Shown here piece by piece: positions 19,749 through 30,223 of a stretch of 64,000 bases of DNA. Position numbers and translations under genes: made by a program. Numbering within the stretch: the first letter of the stretch is position 1; every line of letters begins with the position of its first letter. Source of the stretch: Pseudevernia furfuracea (taxonomy: Eukaryota; Ascomycota; Lecanoromycetes; Lecanorales; Parmeliaceae). The stretch is from the NCBI GenBank assembly GCA_022315425.1, contig JAIUPT010000028.1, positions 1,178,001 through 1,242,000 of the forward strand, in the 5' to 3' direction. Under the pieces are notes generated by a model. That model made no database searches, had not been told where the DNA came from, and saw only the letters and a list, made by a program, of their open reading frames with translations.

Positions 19749-21489
19749 ATGGTCTCAGGATCTCTAAAGAACGTTGAGAACCCAGGATGGAATACCATCG
19801 CATTGCACGGCGGCCAAGAGCCAGATCCTATTAACGGTGCAAGAGCTCCTCCCCTCTATCAAACCTGTGCCTACAACTTCGAGGATGCCGCCGACGGGGC
19901 GGGCAAATTCGCCTGGTCCAAAGATGGCTATGTCTACACGCGCATGGGCAATCCTACAAACACCATTTTCGAGACCAGAATGGCCATGCTGGAAGGTGGT
20001 GTCGGGGCCGTAGCGACTGCATCAGGACACGCTGCTCAGGTGTGTCTTATCTGTCTTGGCCTTCTTAGCCATCATACTTATCGAAGCTTGCCCAGTTCAT
20101 GGCCATCACCAATTGCTGCCAGCCAGGGCACAACTTTGTCAGCACCAGCTGGCTCTACGGCGGCACGTACAACCAGTTCAGAGTGTACATGAAGAAGTTT
20201 AAGATCAACGTTAAGTTCGTCCACGGCGATGACCCCACCGAGATCAAAAACATGATTGACGAAAACACCCGGGCTGTTTATATCGAGTCCATCAGCAACC
20301 CAAAGCACAACATCCCTGACGTCACGGCTATTGCAAAAGTCGCCCACGACGCCGGCATCCCTCTGATCATCGACAACACCTTTGGCATGGGCGGTTACAT
20401 CTCTCGTCCCATCTCATTGGGCGCCGACATCGTCACCCACAGCTGCACCAAATGGATCGGCGGCCACGGCACGAGCATGGGCGGCATCGTGATCGACGGA
20501 GGCCACTTCGACTGGAGCGCCAGCGGCAAGTTCCCCGAATTCACGGAGCCCGCGGACGGCTACCACGGCATGCGGTTCTGGGAGACGTACGGGAACAAAG
20601 CCCTGGCCGCCAAGCTGCGCATGGACTCGATGCGCGACCTGGGACCGTGCATGAGCCCCTTCAACGCCTGGCTCTTCCTCCAAGGGCTGGAGACCCTGCC
20701 CCTCCGCGGCAAACGCCACGTGGAGAACTCGCAGGCGTTCGCCGAGTGGCTCGAGGCGCACCCGTGCGTCAGCTGGGTGCTCTACCCGGGCCTGAAATCC
20801 CACAAGGATTACGAGCGAGCGCAGAAGACGATGCCCAACGGCCCGGGCGGCGTGCTTACTTTTGGCGTGGTATGTTAGAGTACCCCCCCCACTCTTTGTC
20901 CGTGGTCTTTGTAAATGCCCTCTGGGTGAGTTGCTAACCGTTCGGCCAGGCCGGCAACATCGATGAAGTGAGGGCCGTCGTCAACAACCTGAAGCTCTGC
21001 AGCCACCTCGCCAACGTCGGCGACGCAAAGACCCTTATCATCCACCCGTGGGTCACCACGCACCAGCAACTGCCCGACGAGGAGAAGATCAAAGGCGGCG
21101 TCACCCCCGATCTCATCCGCGTGAGTCTCGGCCTGGAAGACATCAAGGACATCATCCATGATTTCCAGCAAGCCTTTGTGGCGGCCGGGCTGCAACCGGC
21201 CGAGAAGGGCGTCGACCCCTTCTCGACCGCGTCGACCCTCGTCAAGTCTGGTTTCATGAAGAACTGGGCCACGAGCGCCCCGAAGCCCGGGACGGACGGG
21301 TCGGAAGGGTGGGCGGAGAGGAACGGTGTGAAGAAAGTGGTGAGTTGGTCGGATAAAAATGAAGAGGTGAATGGGACGGGGGAGAAAGAAGAGGCCAACG
21401 GAACGGAGAAGACGCATGAGGCTGAACCTACGGATGCTATGGATAAGACCCAGGCCGAGTCCAAAATGACAATGGCTACTAGTGCGTAA
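19749..21489 (+). CDS. O-acetylhomoserine sulfhydrylase-type PLP enzyme (FUB7-like)
   Basis: Three exons, 19749-20039, 20096-20869 and 20950-21489 (introns 56 and 80 nt), give 534 aa. It belongs to the Cys/Met-metabolism PLP family: the start HGGQEPDPINGARAPPLYQT, the YTRMGNPTN motif, ASGHAAQ, LYGGTYNQF, DNTF and the cofactor lysine at about residue 216 in HSCTKWIGGHGT. The family replaces the acetoxy group of O-acetylhomoserine with sulfide or methanethiol; FUB7-type members are known to make C-C bonds at the same carbon instead. Sequence alone does not distinguish them. The conserved end (TPDLIRVSLGLEDIKDII) is followed by an extra about 90 residues, acidic and low in complexity (EKEEANGTEKTHEAEP), beyond the normal length near 430-440. 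Divergent from the aspartate kinase and convergent with the nitrilase. Confidence 0.92.
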
Positions 21490-22075
21490 AAGTGCTGCCA
21501 TTTGGTTTTTCCATCTTATGATGTCCGGGGGGGGGGGATCTAGTTACGGTTCAAGATTGAGAGGATCATTCATCCCTATATCTTTACCAGTGTCCATCGC
21601 TTTACTCGATGATAGTGACCTCGACCAACAACCGTACTCAGGGAACTATTGACCTGTCCACATTCACGTGAAGCGACCAATCTCGTTGATTAGTCGAGAG
21701 TCTGTGGGACGAAGTAATATGCACGGAATTGACGTGTCTGGAGAGGGTGCTTCCCTCCTAGAAATACACTACAAGTGGACTAGGAGACAACCAGTAAGGA
21801 ACCATTGACCAAAGAATTCCCCTTCCACCATCGAGTCATCCCTAGAAGCCGCTTCGACGATCTTTTTAAAACATTAATGGCGCTTTCCACATCGAGTTTT
21901 CCATTCCCCACGACGCAAAACCCTTCTGCCAAGACACCACTACATACACTTCTTCCTACACTAGCCATCGAACGTGACACTCGTACCAGGGCTAGTATTC
22001 ACTTTCAACTGACTGCCCTCGACAATCAGCCCCACAAAAAATCTTCGATTGAAAATAAGATCGCGGCAGAAAAAC
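21490..22075. other. Intergenic region between convergent genes
   Basis: Holds the 3' flanks of the PLP enzyme and nitrilase genes. Visible: a G-run near 21527-21537 and a TTCACGTGAA palindrome at 21663-21672, which is in an odd place for a promoter site. No gene recognised. Confidence 0.4.
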
Positions 22076-23487
22076 TTACAAAACATCGGGTCTTGAATAA
22101 CTCCCCACCGGATCGAAACTGGAGTAACGGTTTTTTGCCATCAGTATTGCCGTAGTCCGTAACTCGAGGCGGGGTGATCGAGCGGAGCATGTTTTTTCGA
22201 GAGTAAATGACCCGCAGAAATTGTCTCTCAAGACTCGAGATTCGGCCCCAAAAAGGAAATATGGACTTGGGAAAATACGTACTCCATCTTTGCCTCCGTC
22301 AGCTCGCCCATCCTCAACTCCGCATACACTATTTCTTCCTTGTCCCATACTGGCTCGGCGAGAAATGTTCCCAGCGGCCCAATGATGCAGGAGCCGCCGT
22401 GACTTAGCACGTCGTCCGCGATCCAAGCTGTGCCATCTGGTTTGTGGTCGCTGGGGTTGGAGGCAGCGAAGGGGGGGTAGTCTGACGGGAAGTCGGAGAC
22501 CTGACGGTTGGGAGGGAGTGTTGGTGAAGAGGTGAGGTGCTGGGGGGAAAGGTAGGGAAGAAGCTTACTTTGCAGAATTGGTTCGAGTTGATGACGAAAC
22601 AGCGGCCTTCTTTCGCGATGTGCTGCATTGTTGCGATCCAAGAGGGTAGGTCGTCGGCGTTGGGGGCGATGTAGATTCTAGTAATGTGAATGGTGGACAG
22701 CCGGGTGGGAGATGGGTGGAAAATCGACACGTACTCAATGCCTTTCTGATACAGCGCTAGTCTAGCAGCGGGCATGTAATTCTCCCAGCATATCAGTCCG
22801 CCAACCTTGCCAATCTCAGTATCCGCGACGACGAGTCCGTCGCCGGAGCCGCGGCCCCAGATTAGACGTTCAGCCGCCGTTGGTATCAACTGGGAGTGTC
22901 AGATTTGCAACGGTAAATGATTCGAACCGGCGCCCGAACCTTTCTATGCCGATACAAGAGCGTCGCATCTCTGTCTATGAGAATGGCCGTACAATAGAGC
23001 GTGCCGCCTTCCTTCTCAATGATGCCGAGTGAGAGAAAGATATGATTTTCCCTAGCCGTGCGGGCAAGGGTTTCAAACTCTGAAGACGGGATGGCGACAG
23101 CGGCATCATAGTACTTGGCAAACCACTGTCGACCTGAGTATGACGAATGTTAGATGCATCACTTGTTGTTTTGGCCCAAAGAAGCTTAGAGTGCGGATTA
23201 CTCACCACGAGGCTCTCGTGCTCCGACGGTTGCATCGAAGGCATAGCGCCACGGATATGCTGGAAGAAAGCCTTCTCTGGGGTTACATGCAGAGTCAGTA
23301 CCGGCAGATAAGCTCAGCGCCAGGTAAGAGGAGGTCTAGAACCTTACGGGAACACCACCAGATCAGCACCTGCTTTCGCGGCTTCGGCTGCGAAGTGGGC
23401 CACCTTTTTCAGGCTCTTGGGCAGATCAAAAGCTACTGGCGCAGCCTGCACGGCTGCAACCTTGACAGTCTCTAGGGTGCGCGACAT
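22076..23487 (-). CDS. Nitrilase (carbon-nitrogen hydrolase)
   Basis: Seven exons: 23487-23348, 23276-23206, 23133-22940, 22889-22735, 22677-22569, 22500-22283 and 22118-22076, giving 309 aa with every junction in phase. The start is the ATG at 23487, opening MSRTLETVKVAAVQAAPVAF as nitrilases do; upstream in-frame ATGs would add an atypical leader. The catalytic triad is visible: Glu48 in FPEGFLPAYP, Lys135 in HRKLIPT and Cys169 in ICWENYMP. IYIAPNADD, EGRCFV and the closing FDPVGSYSRPDV are also family hallmarks. True nitrilases hydrolyse a nitrile to carboxylate and ammonia; some hydrate it to the amide. The substrate is unknown, but its position between an O-acetylhomoserine-using enzyme and a homoserine acetyltransferase suggests an amino-acid-derived nitrile. 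Shares a 477-bp divergent promoter with the acetyltransferase. Confidence 0.93.
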
Positions 23488-23964
23488 CTGATCGCTTGCG
23501 AATGGTGGAGGCTCAGCCAGTATGGTGTTGTAAGAGGTCCAGTGGCTGTTCTGGACTCGTAGATAAATGGAATTTGGTCGCCTGTAGATATGGAGTTTCG
23601 GGATCTTGGATGACGCCAACCAGTAATACTAGCTATGGTACCTGTAGTAGCATGTTGCGTTGGAGATAATATTCGCTCTTGCCTTATCCTATAAAAGTTC
23701 CCCAAACTTCAAAGTGGGTGGTGCGGTATTTGCACTTCCGAAGATCATTTGCCGATCAACAAACCCCGGGGTAGCTTGGAGAGATCCCGAACTGATAGCA
23801 AGAAAACAGACTTTCAACTTGCCTCGTGCAAATCATCGTATCGAAAAAATTATGCCAGCTATGCTCGACAGAGCTATATTGCTGAGCCTTCGTATGTAGG
23901 AGGTATTTATCGACGTAATTTTAGGCGCTTCACTCTCCCATCTATGTCACTTGCCGTTTGAGAG
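23488..23964. promoter_or_regulatory. Bidirectional promoter region, nitrilase / homoserine acetyltransferase
   Basis: 477 bp separate the two divergent start codons. It includes a Zn2Cys6-type CGG-N11-CCG site at 23724-23740 and a TATAAA-like stretch near 23690. No coding sequence is needed here. Confidence 0.5.
23724..23740. promoter_or_regulatory. CGG-N11-CCG candidate binuclear-cluster site
   Basis: CGG TATTTGCACTT CCG is an inverted pair of CGG triplets with 11 bp between them, the spacing recognised by Gal4. It lies in the shared promoter of the nitrilase and acetyltransferase genes, close to a cluster-encoded Zn2Cys6 regulator (28474-25772). Such a pair can occur by chance; I found no second copy with this spacing in the kinase/PLP promoter. 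Confidence 0.35.
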
Positions 23965-25450
23965 ATGACAGCCCGTGAGAATTCCTGCCGCTGTGATCAT
24001 TTCAATGACCTTCTGATACTTCTATGCAGAACTTGGCCACATTCCCGAGAGGCGAAACCCCTACGTAGACCTGATATCGGACCAGAAATTCGCATTGATC
24101 TCATCCCTGACTCTGGATTCCGGCCATGTCCTCGAAAAGTGTGAAGTTGCATACAAAAGCTGGGGGGTCCTCAACGAGAAACGGGACAATGTTCTAGTCG
24201 TATGCCACGCGCTCTCCGGCAGTAGTGATGTAGAAGATTGGTGGGGCCCGTTGTTGGGGCCGGACAAAGCCTTCGACTACACGCGATATTTTGTCTTTTG
24301 TGGCAATCTCCTGGGGTCGCCATATGGTTCAGCTTCTCCACTCACTGTCAATCCAAGGACTGGAACCCCGTACGGGCCACATTTCCCCGATACTTCTATC
24401 AGGGATGATGTCCGGTAGGCCATCAGAAGTCAACATGTTACCTGACGATTGATGACTAACATGAAAAAAAGAGCTCACAAACTCGTGCTTGATGCCTTAG
24501 GCGTCCAGTCGCTAGCAGCCGTGGTAGGAGGCTCGATGGGAGGGATGTTAGCTCTTGAGTGGCCGCTGTGCACACCTGTTGGGTATGTCAATGCAATTAT
24601 ACCAATCGCGACGTCAGCAGACCATAGTGCATGGGGCATCTCTTGGGCTCAAGCCCAGAAGCAATGCATCTATGCAGATTCAAACTACCAAGATGGATAC
24701 TATGATGTGGCTAGTCAGCCAACGAGCGGATTGGCGGCAGCCCGAATAGTAGCGATGCTCACCTACCGTTCTTGCGTGTCATTCGATAAACGCTTTGGAA
24801 GAAAAGCACTGCCCAAGAGGAAGAGGCTGCCAAATGCCAACGAACATTTGGGTGATTCCGGCAACGGTGTGAATGGTATTTCTCAAAACCCGAAGTGTGA
24901 CGCCTTTAGGTCAAGCGAGCGCGCTCGAATTGAGGCAAGCGACGGGAATCAGACCCCTACACACCGCACTCGCTCTCCGGTCTTCTCGGCCCAGGGCTAC
25001 CTCAAGTATCAAGGAGACAAGTTCATCCGCCGCTTTGATGCCAATTGTTACATTAACTTGACAAACAAGATGGATACGCACGACCTCACGCGAGACAGAA
25101 TTGTGAAGGGAGAAGAAACAGACGAAGTGGACGAAGCGTTTACCAAGGTTCTCAAAGCCGTACCGCCCAAAGCTTTAGTTGTCAGCGTTGACACAGACAA
25201 TCTCTTTGAGCCCGAACAACAGGTCAAACTGGCCAAGTATCTACCTGATGCAACTCTCTCAACAATTCGATCTGAAAATGGCCATGACGGTTTCCTTCTA
25301 GAATTTGAAGTTTTGGACGGTCTCATATCAGAGCGACTCAAGGAGGTGTGTTCCTGGGTGTACAAAGGTCCACGACTGCTCGAAAGCAATGGGACGGGTT
25401 CGGCTGCAGTCAGGGATAGCGTATTCGGCGAGGTTGAATCAGAGTGGTGA
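23965..25450 (+). CDS. Homoserine O-acetyltransferase (FUB5/MET2 type)
   Basis: Three exons, 23965-23974, 24030-24414 and 24472-25450, give 457 aa. The first exon is only 10 nt (ATG ACA GCC C) with a consensus GTGAGA donor; it produces MTAQLGHIPERRNPYVDL, a sensible start because the next frame is closed by a stop just upstream. The protein transfers acetyl from acetyl-CoA to L-homoserine. It is an alpha/beta hydrolase fold: CHALSGSSDVEDWWGPLLG, GSPYGSASP, nucleophile Ser153 in GGSMGGM, Asp374 in VDTDNLFEP and His403 in ENGHDGF. The lid region before QGYLKYQGDKFIRRFD is long and charged. Product would feed the PLP enzyme at 19749. Primary Met2 is usually not found next to an aspartate kinase, so I read this as a cluster paralogue. 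Confidence 0.92.
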
Positions 25451-25771
25451 CACAAGTCTCCAAGTTTTGCATTGGCGCATGGAGCCCAGGGGATTCGAAG
25501 CTTCTCGCAGCTGTTTGTCTAAGAAGGGTCTGACGTAGTAGAAAGAAAGTACCAAGAAAATGTATATTTCGAAAGGCGTGTAATATCAGAGCAAGAAGTT
25601 CAAGCTCGTCAAAGGGAGCAATGCAAGTTACAACAGCATATCGCTCAACGGCAGTCATTATGTCAATACCAGCAAGGGCTTTGGGACAATGTGCCACGAG
25701 TGCAAATACAAAATCGAGGAAATGTCACTGAGGTAGTATAGTGTCCCTAAATGGAGCAAGATATCAGGGTC
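25451..25771. other. Short intergenic region between convergent genes
   Basis: 3' flanks of the acetyltransferase and of the Zn2Cys6 regulator; nothing recognisable. Confidence 0.4.
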
Positions 25772-28474
25772 TTATAGAATGAAAGGTACTGAGACATTCA
25801 TATTACGCCGGGCAATGCGGCATCCATTGTCGCCCGTATTTGATCTGGCCACATCGTCATCAGCGGCTGTGAAGGAGAGCAGACAGAACTCTTTTAGATG
25901 AGTTGTATAGGACTGACCTCGCATTCCGCTCAGTGCCTCAAAACTCATCGAATAGTTGTCCAAAGCTCCGACAACTTTCTGCAACCCATTGAAGAGCTGA
26001 CTGATTAAGCTGCTGACAAGATATTCGTTGCGCTGATCTATGAACCCTTCGCCATTTGTGGCTCGCATTTTGTGACATATCATAAGCATTGCGTAACTAC
26101 TCTGCATTGCACAACAGGCAAACGACGGCATGGTACGGGGAGTTTGGTCGCTCTCGCTCGAAGAGAACGGACCCAGTGACCCTTGGTCACCCGTTGGATT
26201 CGGGTAGGGGAGAGCCTCGAACGATTGAGCTATGTTGAGGGCGGCTTTCAGGCAGTATTTGGCCGAGAGATGGCTGCTGAATGGAACATTCAACTCTGGA
26301 ACAGCCGAGATGGAGGGAATGGAGCCGATAGAACTCATTGAAGACGATCGAGAAGATAATGGGAAAGACGGCGAACGCGAGATCGACGAGGCTGATGAAT
26401 TATCGAACAAGTCGCCACAGCCGCACGCAGGTGCAGGTGTCGTTGTGCTGTGCTGGCCACCTGGTAGATTCAAATCCTGACCCGACGACTTAAGGTCGCA
26501 ATGCTTCTCGGAAAAGAGCGCTTTATCTGTAAAAGCGCAATAGCGGTGAACCTTGATTCTTGCACTGGGAAGCAGTCAGTTGGTGAGACGCAGTTGCTGT
26601 CTTCATATTACCTGTTCAACTTGATGCGTGCAATACTTCTCAAAGCTAATGCGACGACGGCCTCAGACGCGTCCACCGGCATAGTAGATGAGTCAATAGA
26701 CCATGCATCGGCTCTAGCGATTAACGGGTCCAATCTACTATTGAGCTCCTGCATCTTCTCATACACATACGACATATTGGATTTCGTCTCTAACGCCTGG
26801 TTTTGGTCAAGGATGAACTGAGTAGCGGCAAGGATAGTTTGTTGTGCGGATAAGAAGAACGGCCATGCCTGGATATGTCAGCTAAACATGGGAATACCTG
26901 AATTTGCGCTACTTACATCGGGGTCGGACCCGATAGTTGGATACTTTGTCGTGAACCGAGGGTCGTGAACTGAAATCGTTGGAGGCTGTAGTCCGCAAAA
27001 ACGGGTTAGTGATGACGGACCAGATCAGCTCTTCATGATATCTTACGGTACTGCTAACGATAGAGCCCTGGCATACGCAGGTGTACTGATGAGTGCGAAG
27101 AGGGATTAGCGCGGGTCTGTGGATCACTGTTTGCGATCACGACTTACACACATCCACCAAGCTCTACGTTTTGCTTCTGCAAATTGACCATCGTTGTCAC
27201 CGTGTGAATGAAGAGACATGTCCATGGCTGAGATCAATGCTTGTCCGGCTCGAGTCCGCATCTTACTTATATTTCCCCGTTGGGCATATTCATAAATACT
27301 CAAAATGAGCAGCGCAATGATGCTTTCTATCTCAACAGGCACGTTGGGATGAAAATGACCCCGCCGAGCAGTAGGCGAGCTACTGGTCAGTGCACGCGAT
27401 GGCGAGGAATCGGAGTCCAGTATTTCGGACTCGATCTCGATACTCTCCACGGTCGATTCTGCAAAAGACTGGGCAGATTTCCTTCGATAGAGTATCGACT
27501 CAGGGTTGGCAGAATCTTCGTCATCAGGATGCGGGACCAGAGCCAGGATTGTTGAAATAGCAAGAGTGATAGGAGAAGAAGGCTCGAAACCATTGCTGGC
27601 ATTGCTTCCGTGATCCCCTCTATGTTCGTCCCTTGACCTAAACGATGGGCGATCTACCACTGGGCTCGATACCGGAGGCGGCAAAACAGGAAAGTATGGG
27701 TGAATGAAAACATAATAAGCATTGAGACTGTCAACGGTCAGACTAATGGCTGAACGCAACGCGCATTAAACAACAGACAGGTAGAATGGTAAGGGGCTTA
27801 CAGGTCTTCATCACTGCCATAGATCCTGACGATAGGACTGGCTCGCTTTAGAAGAAATTTTGCTCCTGATTGCGGAGTGTTACCACTCGATTGACTGTCA
27901 AGTCCCACCGAGCTAGTGAAAAGGCTGTCATATATAAAATCGCTATCTTGGGAGAAGTCCAACTGGCTGAGCCCCGCTCCAGGATTGATGAATAACGGTG
28001 CTTCATCGAACAAGACTGTAATTGAAAATCAATTACTAAGAGCGTATTTGACAACGAACATTTAATAACGTACAATCCTCGTTGTTCCAATTGATTAGCA
28101 TGTCATGATCTTCGACTTGAGGTTGCTTTTGGGATGCTTTGGCTCGAGGGGCTCGAGGCCCGCCTCTCTTGCTTTTGGTGTACCGGCATTCTCTGCCCCT
28201 TGTCGAGCACTGATGTTTTCCATCAGTTGCATGTTGGAGGATATGCAGCCCAGAAAACCAGAGGGTACCCACATTTGTGCATACTTTCTTCCCGTCACAA
28301 CGGGTTCGCGAGGCGCGGCTGTCAAAAGGTTAGGTCCAAAGCAGCTCGAATGCCAGGGTTCTAGATTTTGTACCAGGCAAGGCATGCGACCTTCACAGGG
28401 GGGACTGCAAACTTCTTCTTGGGAGTAATGGCTCGACGCGCAGGGGAAGCAAGTGTGGTAGCTGTGGAAGACAT
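25772..28474 (-). CDS. Zn2Cys6 transcription factor (Fungal_trans type), cluster regulator candidate
   Basis: Nine exons (28474-28374, 28318-28273, 28209-28074, 28015-27802, 27742-27148, 27085-27047, 26985-26917, 26868-26612, 26558-25772) all join in phase to 747 aa. The first two introns split the DNA-binding domain; once removed it reads CLACRASRTRC then DGKKVCTNCSTRGREC, a perfect C-x2-C-x6-C-x5-C-x2-C-x6-C, followed by a basic stretch. The middle has the regulatory domain hallmark YYVFIHPYFPVLPPP, EAKRRAWWMC and CVCQGSIVSSTPPTISVHDP. The C-terminal part is Ser-rich and probably activating. It lies at the edge of the homoserine block, next to the acetyltransferase, and is the natural candidate for pathway control. 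The acceptor of exon 5 was chosen because it alone keeps the frame. Confidence 0.9.
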
Positions 28475-29236
28475 GGGCACACGTTCCGGTTTTACATGTC
28501 TCAGGACACACAATGGAGAGTAAAGAGAGATGAGAAGTTGGCTATACTTATGGCGGCTGTATTAAAAAAGTGGGAGGCAGTCGTCACCCCCACCAGTACC
28601 TGCTCGCATGTGGCAAGATTGGCAGAGAGCCTTTCCTTTCCAGCCTTTCCCGACACAAGTTGCATGGTCTTGCATGGCTTGCATGGCTTGCATGGCATGA
28701 GCCCATTTGACGCCATTTCCTGATAAGTGAAAATGTGAAAATTGGATGGCCTGACTGGCCGAGGCTGTCCACCATCAATCCTCTGGGGTACAGGAGCAGG
28801 TTAAGTCTGGAAAGATAAGGAAAGAAGAGTCTCCGCTTTAGAGTAACTCCGAGGGGTCCCAAAAATCGAGATCGGGACTAGCGCCTTGGCATGGTGGCAT
28901 CATCTTGGCTTTGACGAAGCTTTCTCTGCTACAATTCTCACAGGAGCACTCGGTGACAGGGACCTTCCAACATGAATTGGAAGTTGGAAGCAACATCTAC
29001 CTGTAAGCTAAGCCCATCTTCTCTTTTGCTGCCAGTTTGAATATGATTAAGAATAACTACAATCTGTCAATCCACTGACGCTTAGTCGTTTGATGAAAAA
29101 GTACGCTCATTGAGCCTTATGACTTTTCCCGCTGCTTTTCATTCTCCGAGCCCATTTTCGTCCCAGGTACATCGCTGACATGTGAACTCAGCCGAGCCAT
29201 TGTTGGAGTCTACCGTCCTCCCACCTTATTCTAGCA
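28475..29236. other. Promoter region between the regulator and SEN34
   Basis: 762-bp divergent interval. Apart from a short tandem repeat at 28660-28696 I see no feature; it marks the likely right border of the homoserine block because SEN34 is a housekeeping gene. Confidence 0.4.
28660..28696 (+). repeat. Short tandem repeat of TTGCATGGC
   Basis: Four consecutive imperfect 9-10 bp units of TTGCATGGC (first unit TTGCATGGTC) in the promoter of the Zn2Cys6 regulator. Could be a minisatellite or repeated binding site. Confidence 0.6.
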
Positions 29237-30223
29237 ATGACTGCGCCAGCTGCGCCTAGCCTCCCATTCCCCGTGTTCCAGGTCTCGCAGAAAGTGGAGC
29301 GCTACCTCCTATATGACATAAATGTCATCACATGGCTCCGCAAGAACCACAATATCCTCGGAGTTCTTATCGGGACACTGCCTCAAATTCCACAGCAAAA
29401 TGTCTTCCTTGGGTTGCCCCTGGAACTTCTGCCTGAAGAAGCAAGATATCTTGTGGACACTCAACTAGCATACATTGTGAATGATTTGACGTGGCATGCA
29501 AAGGATTTGGCGTCTATAAATGCCGAGCAGAAAGAAGCGTTCAAGGCAAATCTCAGACAAGAGGGAGCAAGGATAGCGAAAGATTTCGAGAGCAAGAAAA
29601 AGATCCAGACACGGAAGGCTTTGAAGAAGATACAGGCCAAAAGCGCCTCGGCTGTGGGACAGCAACCAAACCCCAGTCCAGCTCTAGATGAGGAAGAGGA
29701 CACCTCGGAAGAACCTCTGTTCGGCGAATCACTCACGCGAGAGACCCATGTGACGCCGTCTCCAGAACCATCCCAAACTGCTGGACCCGAGTTCAAGCCC
29801 CGGACCGTCACATCAACGACATCCTACCCTCTGCTTTCTCCACCTCCCAACACCGGCCCACCAGCCCTCCCAAAAGTCAATCCGTCCTCATACGCCCTCT
29901 TCAAGCACCTACACGGCCTAGGCTACTTCCTCTCCCCCGGCATCCGCTTCGGCTGCCAGTTCTCCGTTTACCCAGGCGACCCGCTCCGCTTCCACAGCCA
30001 CTTCTTGACCATGAGCGCCGACTGGGACGAGGACATCGATCTCCTGGATCTGGTCGGTGGTGGTAGGCTGGGTACGGGTGTGAAGAAGGGATGGCTGATT
30101 GCTGGGGTTGAGCAAAAGGCGCAGGAGGTTGAAGGAGGCGTAGACTCAGGGGAGCGAACGCAAAAGGGCACGGATGGTGGGGCCAGAGTCAGGACGTTTT
30201 GCATTGAGTGGGGAGGCATGTGA
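29237..30223 (+). CDS. SEN34: tRNA-splicing endonuclease subunit Sen34
   Basis: Intronless, 328 aa. Sen34 is one of the two catalytic subunits of the nuclear tRNA-splicing endonuclease and cuts the 3' splice site of pre-tRNA introns. The C-terminal nuclease domain (about residues 218-328) shows YALFKHLHGLGYFLSPGIRFG, then VYPGDPLRFHSHF with the catalytic Tyr and His, and GTGVKKGWLIAGV with the catalytic Lys. The N-terminal domain includes LPQIPQQNVFLGLPLELLPEE, typical of the subunit. The middle is a charged linker. A normal, complete gene. Confidence 0.95.
   Translation: MTAPAAPSLPFPVFQVSQKVERYLLYDINVITWLRKNHNILGVLIGTLPQIPQQNVFLGLPLELLPEEARYLVDTQLAYIVNDLTWHAKDLASINAEQKEAFKANLRQEGARIAKDFESKKKIQTRKALKKIQAKSASAVGQQPNPSPALDEEEDTSEEPLFGESLTRETHVTPSPEPSQTAGPEFKPRTVTSTTSYPLLSPPPNTGPPALPKVNPSSYALFKHLHGLGYFLSPGIRFGCQFSVYPGDPLRFHSHFLTMSADWDEDIDLLDLVGGGRLGTGVKKGWLIAGVEQKAQEVEGGVDSGERTQKGTDGGARVRTFCIEWGGM

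Noticed and set aside
20414..20937. Long open frames on both strands over the PLP enzyme exon 2
   Set aside because: GC-rich codon third positions give shadow frames; only the frame with the PLP lysine motif has meaning.
22905..22939. GGTTCGAATC in the nitrilase gene as a tRNA B box
   Set aside because: It lies in a 50-nt intron and no cloverleaf or A box fits around it.
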